Source of the DNA: Streptomyces sp. NBC_00223
Lineage (GTDB): Bacteria > Actinomycetota > Actinomycetes > Streptomycetales > Streptomycetaceae
NCBI RefSeq assembly: GCF_036199905.1
Contig: NZ_CP108109.1
Span: forward strand, 6,824,501 to 6,888,500
Reading direction: 5' to 3'
DNA: 64,000 nt
The translations under genes were made by a program, and so were the position numbers. Positions 1-7,781 of this stretch are shown piece after piece; position 1 is the first letter of the stretch; each line of letters opens with the position of its first letter. The notes below the pieces were generated by a model. That model had not been told where the DNA came from. It was given only the letters and a program-made list of their open reading frames with translations, and searched no databases.

Positions 1-135
1 CAGAAGCTGTGCGCGGTCGACGTCTCGGAACACGTCGCCATCGGTCTGACCGACCGCATCGCGTTCCACGAGGCGGCCAACGCCCTCGACCCGGCGCACG
101 CCACCCCGACCACCTGCCTGTCGGCGTTCAGTTAG
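1..135 (+). CDS. 3' end of an unidentified gene (possible secreted esterase/lipase C-terminus)
   Basis: The window opens inside a reading frame in frame 1 that stops with TAG at 133-135, giving the last 44 residues of a protein. The tail contains the stretch SEHVAIG followed by a helix-like ALDPAH segment and two cysteines. A His in such a setting resembles the C-terminal catalytic His region of secreted alpha/beta-hydrolase lipases, but 44 residues are too few to assign a family. No signal or domain boundary is visible. The frame and stop are clear; the function is a guess. Confidence 0.5.
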   Translation, partial: QKLCAVDVSEHVAIGLTDRIAFHEAANALDPAHATPTTCLSAFS

Positions 136-246
136 CCCACGGCGCCGATCCCCACGGGCCGGCGGCGGTGCCGCCGGCGGCCGGGGCCGTCCGGTCCGGT
201 GACCGGGCGGCCCCCGACTGTCAGAGGCGGATGGCAGGCTTTTTCC

Positions 247-930
247 ATGCACAACGAGCCCTCCGCGCACAGCGGGTCTTCTGCCCACGACGAGCTTTCC
301 CCGAGCGAAGAGCCTTCCGCGTACCACGAGTCCTCCGCGCACGACGGGTCCTCCCCGCGTGACGAGACGGACGACCGCCGGTCCTGGGACGCCGCCCCCG
401 CGCGCAGGCGGCACGCGGAGATCGTCGACGTCCATCTGCTCCTGCTGCGCGGCGAGGAGGTCCTGCTCGCCCGCCGCGACGGCACCGGATACGCGGACGG
501 TCTGCTCAATGTGCCGTCCGGGCATCTGGAGGACGGCGAGGACGTCAGAAGCGCCATGATCCGCGAGGCCCGTGAGGAGATCGGCGTCGAACTCGCCCCG
601 GAGGACGTCGAAGCCGTGCTGGTGATGCAGCACCGCGCTCCGGACGGCGGGGCCAGGATCGGCTGGTTCTTCGCCGCCCGCCACCTCCCCGGCTCGGCGG
701 AGCCGGTCAACCGGGAGCCCGACAAGTGCTCGGAGCTGGGCTGGCACCGGCTGGACGCCCTGCCCGACGACATGGTCGCCTATTGCAGGGCGGGCGTTGA
801 CGCCTACCGGGCCGGGCGGCGCTTTCTGCTCCACCTGCACGAGAGCGGCGACTCCATCGCCTACGACCCGGCGGGCCCGGACCGTGCGGTGCCGCTGGCA
901 CCGGTCGCTGTGCCAGGATTCCGGACATGA
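247..930 (+). CDS. Nudix hydrolase
   Basis: Nudix-family pyrophosphohydrolase of about 227 residues. The Nudix box is complete, running from GHLEDGED to REAREEIGV, with the expected REXXEEXG core that binds the metal. The domain proper begins at the stretch AEIVDVHLLLL, so the first 55 or so residues are a low-complexity Ser/Glu/His-rich extension with repeated SSAHD-like units. The true start is uncertain: ATG 247 is used, GTG 199 is also in frame, and neither has a good ribosome binding site. It overlaps the downstream GntR gene by ATGA, so the two are translationally coupled. The substrate, a nucleoside-diphosphate-linked compound, cannot be told from sequence. Confidence 0.85.
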   Translation: MHNEPSAHSGSSAHDELSPSEEPSAYHESSAHDGSSPRDETDDRRSWDAAPARRRHAEIVDVHLLLLRGEEVLLARRDGTGYADGLLNVPSGHLEDGEDVRSAMIREAREEIGVELAPEDVEAVLVMQHRAPDGGARIGWFFAARHLPGSAEPVNREPDKCSELGWHRLDALPDDMVAYCRAGVDAYRAGRRFLLHLHESGDSIAYDPAGPDRAVPLAPVAVPGFRT

Positions 931-1298
931 GCCTGAAGATCGTCATCGACCCGGACGCGGCCACGGCCCCGTACGAGCAGTTGCGTCGGCAGATCGCGGA
1001 GGAGGCACGCGAGGGCCGCCTCCCGGTCAACTACAAGCTGCCCACCGTGCGGGGGCTGGCCGAGCAGCTGGGGCTCGCGGTGAACACGGTCGCCAAGGCG
1101 TATCGCGCCCTGGAGACCGACGGTGTGATCGAGACGCGCGGCCGGCACGGTACGTACATCGCCGCGGGTGACGCCCGCGCCCGGGAGGTGGCCGCCGCGG
1201 CGAGCGCCTATGTGGAGCGGACCCGCCGCCTCGGCCTGGACCGGGACGACGCGCGCGCCGCGGTGGAGGAAGCGCTGCGCGCCGCGTACGGGGAGTAG
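927..1298 (+). CDS. GntR-family regulator, YtrA subfamily
   Basis: Short (123 aa) GntR regulator. The N-terminal winged helix spans about residues 10-80, with the recognition-helix region AEQLGLAVNTVAKAYRALE and the wing DGVIETRGRHGTY. Only about 40 residues follow, and this lack of a large effector domain is typical of the YtrA subfamily. YtrA regulators usually sit beside ABC transporter genes, but here the partner is a Nudix gene overlapping by 4 bp. A strong hairpin follows the stop. From memory it corresponds to the S. coelicolor YtrA-like gene SCO1728; not checked. Confidence 0.9.
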   Translation: MSLKIVIDPDAATAPYEQLRRQIAEEAREGRLPVNYKLPTVRGLAEQLGLAVNTVAKAYRALETDGVIETRGRHGTYIAAGDARAREVAAAASAYVERTRRLGLDRDDARAAVEEALRAAYGE

Positions 1299-1328
1299 CC
1301 CTCGGGCCGGATCCCGGGCGCTCCCCGC

Positions 1329-1353
1329 CGGGCACCCCTGTCGGAGGTGCCCG
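1329..1353 (+). terminator. Hairpin between convergent genes
   Basis: Perfect 8-bp inverted repeat CGGGCACC / GGTGCCCG with a 9-nt loop, lying 30 bp after the GntR stop and 32 bp before the end of the convergent ATPase gene. No T-run follows, as is usual for streptomycete terminators. It could serve both strands. Confidence 0.6.
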
Positions 1354-1385
1354 ACGCGGCGGAAGACTCAGGGATATCGGAGATA

Positions 1386-2564
1386 TCAGAGATAGAGGCC
1401 GTCCGCGGCCTGGGGCGCGGAGGGGAGCGTGGTCGACGTACCGCGGCGCAGGGCGTACAGCTCGGCGAGGGTGGCCCCGTCGCGGCCGATGCCCTCGGGG
1501 GTGCCGAGCCAGTGGACCGCCTCGTCCCGGCTGAGGGGGCCGACCTCGATCCGGGCCAGACAGCGTCCGGGCCGGACGACCGCCGGGTGGAGACGTTCCA
1601 GATCCTCGTTGGTGGTGATGCCGACCAGCACATTGCGTCCCTGGCCGAGCAGTCCGTCCGTGAGGTTGAGCAGACGGGACAGCGCCTGTCCCGTCTGGTG
1701 CTTGGCCTGGCCGCGGATCAGCTCGTCGCAGTCCTCCAGCAGAAGCAGCCGCCAGCGGCCGCCCGCGGTGCCGTCGTCCTCGCCGATGGCGATGTCCATC
1801 AGATAGCCGACGTCGTTGAAGAGCCGCTCGGGGTCCAGGACGCAGTCGACCTGGCACCAGTCGCGCCAGGAGCGGGCCAGGGTGCGCAGCGCCGAGGTCT
1901 TGCCGGTGCCGGGCGGCCCGTGGAGCAGCAGCAGACGGCCGGTGATGTCGTCCGCGGTGAGCTTCATCAGGCCGTCCATCGCGTCGGCGACCGGCGAGGT
2001 GTAGTTGCCTCGCAGTTCCTCCCAGGTGGCGGCCGAGATCTGCCGGGTGGTGCGGTGCGGTCCGCGGCGCGGCGAGACGTACCAGAAACCCATGGTGACG
2101 TTGTCGGGCTGCGGCTCCGGCTCGTCCTCGGCGTCATCGACCGAGGACTTCAGCACCTGCTCGGCGAGTTCGTCGGTGACGGCGGCCACGGTCACGTCGG
2201 CGCCGCGGCTCCAGCGGGAGATCAGGATCGTCCAGCCGTCGCCCTCGGCGAGGGTGGCGCTGCGGTCCTTGTCCCGGGCCTGGCGCAGCACGGCGGCGTC
2301 CGGGGGGAGCAGGGTCAGCCCGGACTTGACGTTCTCCAGCGAGGCGCCGCGGGCGAACGGCTGGTCGCCGGAGGTGAACCGGCCGAGGAAGAGCGCGTCG
2401 ACGACGTCGGACGGTGAGTCGCTGTCGTCGAGGCGCAGATGAATGGGCAGCGCGTGGTACGGATCGGCCGCCGTGCCGCTCTTGCCTGCGGAGCCGCGGG
2501 CGGGGGAAGTGGGCGGCGGCACTGGCCTCCTCGGTGCACGGGGTGTGGCGGACATACGGCCCAT
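1386..2564 (-). CDS. AAA ATPase (DUF5925-type)
   Basis: A 392-residue cytoplasmic P-loop ATPase. Walker A GPPGTGKT is at about 216-223 and a Walker B-like LLLLEDCDE at about 273-281, followed by a region with TDGLLGQGRNVLVGITTNE (sensor 1) and RPGRCLARIEV (arginine finger/sensor 2 region), the pattern of classic AAA proteins. The N-terminal 200 residues are a separate domain that I recall as DUF5925 in actinobacterial annotations. The first 30 residues are Pro/Arg-rich and likely disordered; a second ATG three codons in is an equally possible start. It stands alone and convergent with the GntR gene. Partner and function are unknown. Confidence 0.85.
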   Translation of the reverse strand: MGRMSATPRAPRRPVPPPTSPARGSAGKSGTAADPYHALPIHLRLDDSDSPSDVVDALFLGRFTSGDQPFARGASLENVKSGLTLLPPDAAVLRQARDKDRSATLAEGDGWTILISRWSRGADVTVAAVTDELAEQVLKSSVDDAEDEPEPQPDNVTMGFWYVSPRRGPHRTTRQISAATWEELRGNYTSPVADAMDGLMKLTADDITGRLLLLHGPPGTGKTSALRTLARSWRDWCQVDCVLDPERLFNDVGYLMDIAIGEDDGTAGGRWRLLLLEDCDELIRGQAKHQTGQALSRLLNLTDGLLGQGRNVLVGITTNEDLERLHPAVVRPGRCLARIEVGPLSRDEAVHWLGTPEGIGRDGATLAELYALRRGTSTTLPSAPQAADGLYL

Positions 2565-2751
2565 GATCCGGCACCCGGGCCGATTCGCACAGTGCTTTTC
2601 CGTACGGGCGTACCCCTGGGCGCGCTTGGTGAATCCACCGGTTCGGTTGATTTACATCGTCTCTGTGCGGATATGTATCTGTTGAGCCCAACAGGCTTTC
2701 GAAATCGCATTGTTGACGGCCCATCAATATTCATGCGCATGACACTTCCCG

Positions 2752-2769
2752 CCGGTCGTTACCGACCGG
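2752..2769. promoter_or_regulatory. Palindrome upstream of the lipase gene
   Basis: Perfect inverted repeat CCGGTCG-TTAC-CGACCGG, 40 bp before the lipase start. It contains the CGACCGG core seen in several other TetR-type candidate sites in this window. Inferred to be an operator in the lipase leader or promoter. Confidence 0.4.
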
Positions 2770-2808
2770 TACAACGGATGTGGCAGCGAACCTGCTAAGG
2801 GAGGTTTC

Positions 2809-3603
2809 ATGAGAATGTCCCGCTTTGCATCAGCCGCATCCGCGCTGATCCTCACATCCGTCCTCGCCTTCGTCGGAGCCGGGTCCGCACACTCCGCGGG
2901 CTCCAACTACGTGGCACTCGGCGATTCGTACTCCTCCGGGGTCGGCTCGGGGAGTTACGACAGCGCCAGTGGGGACTGCAAGCGAAGCACCAAGGCCTAT
3001 CCCTCGCTGTGGGCCGCGGCCCACGCCCCCTCGTCGTTCGCCTTCACCGCGTGTTCGGGCGCCAAGACCGGAGACGTCATCAGCGGCCAGCTCGGGCCGG
3101 TCAACACGTCCACCAGTCTGATCAGCATCAGCATCGGCGGCAATGACGCCGGTTTCTCCGATGTCATGACCACCTGCGTGCTCTACTCGCAGAGCACCTG
3201 CCTCAACCGGGTCGCCCAGGCCAGGACCTTTGTCGACAACAGCCTGCCGGGGCTGCTCGACACCGCGTACAACGCGATTCACGCCAAGGGCCCCAACGCC
3301 CATGTGGTCGTGGTCGGATACCCGCACTTCTACAAGGTCCCCGGTGACTGCTGGATCGGATTGAGCGACACCTCGCGCAGCGCCATCAACGCCGCGTCCG
3401 ACGACCTCGACGGGGTCATCGCCAAGCGGGCCGCCGACCACGGCTTCAGCTTCGCCGACGTCCGCGGCAATTTCACCGGACACGAGCTGTGCTCGGGCTC
3501 CGTCTGGCTGAACAGCCTGACCATCCCGGTTGACGAGTCCTACCACCCCACGGCCGCAGGGCAGTCGGGAGGTTATCTGCCCGCGTTCAGCGCCGCCGTC
3601 TGA
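2809..3603 (+). CDS. Secreted SGNH/GDSL lipase/esterase
   Basis: A 264-residue secreted hydrolase. A Sec signal peptide of about 28-30 residues, ending near GSAHSAG, precedes the mature enzyme. Block I GDSYSSGVG carries the nucleophilic Ser, block III is IGGNDAGF, and the C-terminal DESYHPT holds the Asp/His pair. This is the layout of streptomycete GDSL lipases and phospholipases such as the S. rimosus and S. coelicolor enzymes. Six cysteines in the mature part fit the three disulfides known for that group. The start has a strong binding site (AAGGGAGG). Monocistronic, with a palindrome 40 bp upstream. Confidence 0.95.
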   Translation: MRMSRFASAASALILTSVLAFVGAGSAHSAGSNYVALGDSYSSGVGSGSYDSASGDCKRSTKAYPSLWAAAHAPSSFAFTACSGAKTGDVISGQLGPVNTSTSLISISIGGNDAGFSDVMTTCVLYSQSTCLNRVAQARTFVDNSLPGLLDTAYNAIHAKGPNAHVVVVGYPHFYKVPGDCWIGLSDTSRSAINAASDDLDGVIAKRAADHGFSFADVRGNFTGHELCSGSVWLNSLTIPVDESYHPTAAGQSGGYLPAFSAAV

Positions 3604-3768
3604 CGCCCGGCGCCCCCCGCTCACGCCGCACGGGCCCGCCGAACGTCAACCCCCTTGGGCGGCAGGTGAATCCGGCGACGGACGTGAGCGGGGGATGCGC
3701 ACGTGACGTGGCGGAGAGATAGGGTTACCCTGCCCGAGCCGGGCGCCCTCGTCAGGGTGGGGAGAGAA

Positions 3769-4032
3769 ATGGAACAGATAGCGATGCACAGCAGGCCGAG
3801 AGTGCCTGCCATCAACTGCGGTACGGGCGCCACCAGTGCGCGTCTGGACCGGCACCTCGCGATACTGGCCGGCCCCGCCGCGCCGCAGCACGAGACCGAG
3901 GAGGCCACCGTGCTGATGCGGGAGCTGACCTCGCGCAACACCGCGCACACCAAGGCCAATCGGGGTGCCCGCGTGTCGCTCTTCGCGCCGCTGCGTGCTC
4001 TGCGGAGGTCGCTGTTCGGCAACCGCCACTGA
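3769..4032 (+). CDS. Small uncharacterised protein
   Basis: An 87-residue protein starting at an ATG preceded by GGGGAGAGAA, a good ribosome binding site. Composition is normal for a coding streptomycete gene. The C-terminus is basic and aromatic (RVSLFAPLRALRRSLFGNRH), which could contact membrane or nucleic acid. No transmembrane segment, signal peptide or known domain is visible. It stands alone between the lipase and a decayed gene on the other strand. Function unknown. Confidence 0.65.
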   Translation: MEQIAMHSRPRVPAINCGTGATSARLDRHLAILAGPAAPQHETEEATVLMRELTSRNTAHTKANRGARVSLFAPLRALRRSLFGNRH

Positions 4033-4214
4033 CCCGTACCGTCAAGCACCCACCCGCTGCCCGGGTGCGGTAGCCGGTCCCGCGAGGGCCCGGCTCACCA
4101 CCCGGAACGTACGACGGCCACACCGTCCCGGCTCAGCGCCGCTCCCCTCGCGGCGTCTCGGTGTGCGCCCGTCGCGCGGCCGTCTCCCCAGCGGCCCGCA
4201 CGGCTCGGACACGT

Positions 4215-4639
4215 TCACAGCAGCGCGAACTGACCATCGGGACCTTCCTCGTGATGGTCGAGTACGGAAGCCGGACCGCGCCTGGCCGCGGTCACCGGCA
4301 GGATTCCGGCTGCCCGCAGCTCGGCCGCGCCCGGGCCCGTGGCGTCGTCGTGGGCGGCCGACCGCGCGGCGAAGTCGTCGGTCTCTTCACGCAGCGGCGA
4401 CAGCAGCGTCAACACGCTGATCAGTTCCAGCAGCTCCGTTGTGGTGGTCCGGGTCCAGGCGGCCGGGCGCAGCAGCGCCGTGCGCGCGGCGGTGTCCGGG
4501 GCCGTGGTGAGCAGCGCCCAGCGCGCCCGCAGGCAGGCAGGCCGGCTGGTTCCGGGGCCGTCGGCCAGCCGCGGCCGATGCGCGGCGGGCGCACGGGCCA
4601 CGGCATCAGATCGTGCGGCAGGGGCGCGTCATCGCTCAC
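4215..4639 (-). pseudogene. Frameshifted remnant, N-terminus like 'type ISP restriction/modification enzyme'
   Basis: A GTG at 4637-4639 begins a frame reading DDAPLPHDLMPWPVRPP and GRGWPTAPEP, which matches my memory of the N-terminus of streptomycete proteins annotated as type ISP restriction/modification enzymes. After about 37 codons the frame breaks at a GCCT tandem repeat near 4525-4540; adding one 4-bp unit would restore LRARWALLTTAPDTAARTALL. The continuation runs about 100 codons to a stop at 4215 and no longer resembles the family, far short of the several hundred residues expected. It lies 24 bp downstream of the GntR gene on the same strand, where the intact gene would be expected. 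Called a truncated, frameshifted pseudogene. Confidence 0.55.
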
Positions 4640-4662
4640 CGCACGCATGCTACTGACGGCCC

Positions 4663-5472
4663 TCAGGGCGCCTCCATCGTCACCGTGAAGGAGAAGCGGT
4701 CCCCCCGGTAGTGGATGCGCACCACGTCCACCGCCCGGCCGGAGTCGTCGTAGGTCACCCCGGTGTAGTGCAGTATCGGGCTGAGCAGCGGCACCTGGAG
4801 CAGCCGGGCCGTCTCCGGGTCGGCCAGCCGGGCCTCCACGGTGTCGGTGATCCGGCTTATCCGCACCCCCAGCACATCGCGCAGTACCTTCGTCATCGGC
4901 CAGCGCTCCAGGTCGGCGAGGTCGATCCCGGCGGCCAGCTCCGGACGGACGAAGTTCTCCGCCCAGTTGGTGGGCTCGCCCGACTCCTCGCAGCGCAGCC
5001 GCCGGTAGGCCATGGCCTCGGTGAGGTCGGGGAAGTGCTCGGCGGCCTCGGGGGGAAGCGCCTCGGTCCCGTGGCCCAGCACCGCCGTACGGCCGCCGGA
5101 CTGCTGGGCCACGATCGCGTCCACCGAGCCGAGCAGCTTCACCGGGGCGCCGCGCAGCGCCGTCGGCTCGATGAAGGTGCCGCGCCGGCGGTGCCGGGTG
5201 ATCAGTCCCTCGTCCTCCAGCTCCTTGAGCGCCTGGCGCATGGTCAGCACGCTCACGCCGTAGTGCGCGGCCAGATCGTCCTCCGTGGGCAGCCGCAGCG
5301 GGGCGTCCGGGCGGCGGCCCAGTATCGACGCCCGCAGCGACTGCGAGATCTGGTACCACAGCGGCAGCTTGCGGTTCAGGACCAGGGAGTCAGGGGCGAA
5401 GGAGGACGACGCGGACGACGCGGACGAGGGCGATGAGGGGTGCGAGGAGGACGAGGGGTGCGAGGAGGTCAC
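4663..5472 (-). CDS. GntR/HutC-family regulator
   Basis: A 269-residue HutC-type GntR repressor. The N-terminal winged helix includes PTEDDLAAHYGVSVLTMRQALKELE and the wing ITRHRRRGTFIEP. The C-terminal half is a UTRA ligand-binding domain ending in DRFSFTVTMEAP. The start is a GTG that overlaps the hmgA stop (GTGA), so the two genes are translationally coupled and this protein probably responds to an intermediate of homogentisate or tyrosine catabolism. The first 25 residues are Ser/Pro-rich, encoded by near-repeats of GAGG on the plus strand, and likely disordered. The coupling is seen; the ligand is inferred. Confidence 0.9.
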   Translation of the reverse strand: MTSSHPSSSSHPSSPSSASSASSSFAPDSLVLNRKLPLWYQISQSLRASILGRRPDAPLRLPTEDDLAAHYGVSVLTMRQALKELEDEGLITRHRRRGTFIEPTALRGAPVKLLGSVDAIVAQQSGGRTAVLGHGTEALPPEAAEHFPDLTEAMAYRRLRCEESGEPTNWAENFVRPELAAGIDLADLERWPMTKVLRDVLGVRISRITDTVEARLADPETARLLQVPLLSPILHYTGVTYDDSGRAVDVVRIHYRGDRFSFTVTMEAP

Positions 5473-6827
5473 GGTCGGAAGTTTCTCGCAAGCCCCTCCC
5501 ACACGGCGTCGTATCCCTCCTGACGGTGCTCCGCGCCCAGGGCGGACTCGGTGGGCACGACCGGCCACCGGGTCTCGAACATGAACGCCAGCCCGTCGTC
5601 CACCCGCTGCGGCGCCAACTCGGCGGCGCTGGCCCGGTCGAAGGTGGTCCGGTCGGGGCCGTGGGCCGACATCATGTTGTGCAGCGAGGCACCGCCCGGC
5701 ACGAAGCCCTCCGCCTTGGCGTCGTAGGCGCCCTCGATCAGGCCCATGAACTCCGACATCACATTGCGGTGGAAGTACGGCGGCCGGAAGGTGTCCTCGC
5801 CGACCAGCCAGCGCGGTGCGAAGACCACGAAGTCCGCGCCCGCCAGCCCCGGGGTGTCCGAAGGGGACGTCAGCACGGTGAAGATCGACGGGTCCGGGTG
5901 GTCGTAGCTGATCGAGCCGATCACATTGAAACGGCGCAGGTCGTAGACGTACGGCACATGGTTGCCGTGCCAGGCCACCACGTCCAGCGGCGAGTGGTCG
6001 TAGACGGCCGCCCACAGATTGCCGCCGAACTTGTTGACGACCTCGATGTCCTCCGCGCGGTCCTCGTAGGCGGCGACCGGGGCCAGGAAGTCGCGGGCGT
6101 TCGCCAGGCCGTTGGCGCCGATCGGGCCGAGGTCGGGGAGCTGGAAGGGCTGCCCGTAGTTCTCGCACACATAGCCGCGCGCGGTGTCCTCCAGCAGCTC
6201 CACCCGGAAGCGCACCCCGCGCGGGATCAGGGCGACATGGCCGGGATCGGCGCGCAGCAGCCCCAGCTCGGTCCGCAGCAGCAGCGCGCCCTGCTGAGGG
6301 ACGATCAGGAACTCGCCGTCGGCCGAGGAGAACACCCGGCTCTCCATCGAGCGGTTGGCCGCGTACCAGTGGATGCCGATGCCCTCGCGGCGCAGCACAT
6401 CCCCGTTGCCCCCCACGGTGACCAGGCCCTGCACGAAGTCCGTCGGCTCCTGCGGCTGCGGCAGCGGCCCCCAGCGCAGCCGGTTGGGGTCCGGCTCGAC
6501 ATCGAGGAAGGGCGCGCTGCGCAACGAGCCGTTCGCCATACGGCGGAAGGGCGGATGGGCCGCCGACGGGCGGATGCGGTAGAGCCAGCTGCGCCGGTTG
6601 CGGGCCCGCGGCTCGGTGAACGCGGTGCCGCTCAACTGCTCCGCGTACAGCCCGAAGGGGGCCCTCTGCGGCGCGTTCCGCCCCACCGGCAGGGCGCCGG
6701 GCAGCGCCTCGGTGCTGTGCTCGTTGCCGAAGCCCGGCGAATACTCCAGGTCCTTGCCCTGGTCGGGCCCCGGGCTTCTGTCCCCGCCATTGGCCTCGGC
6801 GTTGTCCGTGCTGTGCGTGACACTCAT
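5469..6827 (-). CDS. hmgA: Homogentisate 1,2-dioxygenase
   Basis: Full-length (452 aa) homogentisate dioxygenase, the ring-opening Fe(II) enzyme of tyrosine and phenylalanine catabolism giving maleylacetoacetate. Diagnostic stretches include YSPGFGNEHSTEALPGALP near the N-terminus, PQQGALLLRTELG, and the metal/active-site block HRNVMSEFMGLIEG with NMMSAHGPD downstream. It is first in a two-gene unit with the HutC-type regulator. A GGGAG motif lies before the ATG, and a 22-bp perfect inverted repeat sits only 13 bp upstream of the start codon. Fumarylacetoacetase lies at 54530-55768; no maleylacetoacetate isomerase is seen in the window. Confidence 0.96.
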   Translation of the reverse strand: MSVTHSTDNAEANGGDRSPGPDQGKDLEYSPGFGNEHSTEALPGALPVGRNAPQRAPFGLYAEQLSGTAFTEPRARNRRSWLYRIRPSAAHPPFRRMANGSLRSAPFLDVEPDPNRLRWGPLPQPQEPTDFVQGLVTVGGNGDVLRREGIGIHWYAANRSMESRVFSSADGEFLIVPQQGALLLRTELGLLRADPGHVALIPRGVRFRVELLEDTARGYVCENYGQPFQLPDLGPIGANGLANARDFLAPVAAYEDRAEDIEVVNKFGGNLWAAVYDHSPLDVVAWHGNHVPYVYDLRRFNVIGSISYDHPDPSIFTVLTSPSDTPGLAGADFVVFAPRWLVGEDTFRPPYFHRNVMSEFMGLIEGAYDAKAEGFVPGGASLHNMMSAHGPDRTTFDRASAAELAPQRVDDGLAFMFETRWPVVPTESALGAEHRQEGYDAVWEGLARNFRP

Positions 6828-6840
6828 GCTGCGCTCCCGC

Positions 6841-6890
6841 GGTTGCCGTCCTGATTCCTATGCTGAGCCATAGGAATCAGGACGGCAACC
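6841..6890. promoter_or_regulatory. 22-bp perfect inverted repeat upstream of hmgA
   Basis: Arms at 6841-6862 and 6869-6890 are perfect reverse complements (22 of 22) around a 6-nt centre CTGAGC. One arm begins GGTTGCCGTCCTGATTCC. The element ends 13 bp before the hmgA start codon on the minus strand, so it would lie in the promoter or 5' leader. It could be a large dimeric operator or a stable mRNA hairpin next to the ribosome binding site. Confidence 0.75.
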
Positions 6891-6902
6891 CTCGAACGGG
6901 CC

Positions 6903-6926
6903 TGTGGACAATCCGCCTGTGGACAA
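6903..6926. repeat. Two exact DnaA-box-like 9-mers
   Basis: TGTGGACAA occurs at 6903-6911 and 6918-6926, each inside a 12-bp direct repeat GCCTGTGGACAA. Its complement TTGTCCACA is the consensus streptomycete DnaA box. Two boxes 15 bp apart in a divergent promoter region could bind DnaA or be incidental; this is not an origin. Confidence 0.5.
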
Positions 6927-7016
6927 CTCATTCGCGGTGCTCGCGCTCGCCTAGGCTGAAAGCACAGCGCCGGTGAAATCCCGGTTCCGGTACGGCGGAA
7001 GAGCAGGAGGTGGGCC

Positions 7017-7634
7017 ATGACGACCGCACAGGCGGGCGCCGCGGGCGCGGACAGCGCGCTGCGCCGTGTTCCCGTCCAGCGCCGCAGCACCGAGCGGCTC
7101 GAACGCATCCTCGACGCGTGCGCCCGGCTGCTCGACGAGGGCGGATACGAGCGGCTGAGCACCCGCGCCGTGGCCGCGCGGGCGGGTGTGCCCATCGGCT
7201 CGGTCTACCGCTTCTTCTCCGACAAGCGGGCCATGGCCGACGCGCTGGCCCACCGCAATCTGGACGAGTTCCTGGCCCGGACCGCCGCGCGGCTGGCCGG
7301 GCCGGACACCGGCACCGACTGGCGTACGGCGGTGGACGTACTGGTCGACGAGTACACGGCGATGAAGCGCACCGCGCCCGGCTTCGCGCTCGTGGACTTC
7401 GGAGTGCCGGGCGAGACCAACCAGGATCTCGCCGACCGGCTGCCGGCCCTGCTCGGCGACCGGCTCACCGGCGATCCCGCCGATCCTCGGCTGCGGCTGG
7501 CCCTGGCCGTCGCCGTGGAGAGCGCGGACGCGGCCCTCCAGCTCGCCTTCCGCACCGACGCCAGGGGCGATCCCCGGGTCATAGCCGAGACCAAGCGACT
7601 GGTCCGCGCGTATCTGGCGACCGTCCTCGACTGA
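7017..7634 (+). CDS. TetR-family regulator
   Basis: A 205-residue TetR repressor. The HTH is clear (LSTRAVAARAGVPIGSVYRFFSDKRAMADALAHRN) after a lead-in RIL-DACARLLDEGGYE. The C-terminal 130 residues form the helical ligand domain. It is divergent from hmgA and precedes the ALDH/ADH genes by 148 bp on the same strand, so it may control either. However, the ALDH promoter carries a palindrome matching the promoter of a different TetR gene at 11535-12188. Start ATG 7017 has an AGGAGG site 5 bp upstream. Confidence 0.92.
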   Translation: MTTAQAGAAGADSALRRVPVQRRSTERLERILDACARLLDEGGYERLSTRAVAARAGVPIGSVYRFFSDKRAMADALAHRNLDEFLARTAARLAGPDTGTDWRTAVDVLVDEYTAMKRTAPGFALVDFGVPGETNQDLADRLPALLGDRLTGDPADPRLRLALAVAVESADAALQLAFRTDARGDPRVIAETKRLVRAYLATVLD

Positions 7635-7722
7635 CCGGGGCCGCCACGTCTACGCCGGACCGCCCGGGACCCCGCCGTGACCCTCGGCACGCGGCGGTCT
7701 CCCGGCAGGCACTGGCCAGCTA

Positions 7723-7741
7723 AAACTAACGGCGCTAGTTT
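7723..7741. promoter_or_regulatory. Operator-like palindrome, ALDH promoter
   Basis: AAACTA-N7-TAGTTT with spacer ACGGCGC, 41 bp before the ALDH start. The same arms and spacing, with a similar spacer, recur at 12208-12226 between the TetR gene at 11535-12188 and an acyl-CoA dehydrogenase gene. It is an A+T-rich island in very GC-rich DNA, as expected for a regulator site over a promoter. Confidence 0.7.
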
Positions 7742-7781
7742 GGGCGCCGGACCCGGAGCGGCGACCTCGGAGGGCAGCAGG

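Noticed and set aside
6903..6926. Replication origin
   Set aside because: Only two DnaA boxes and no dnaA, dnaN, gyrB or A+T-rich region; far too small for a streptomycete oriC.
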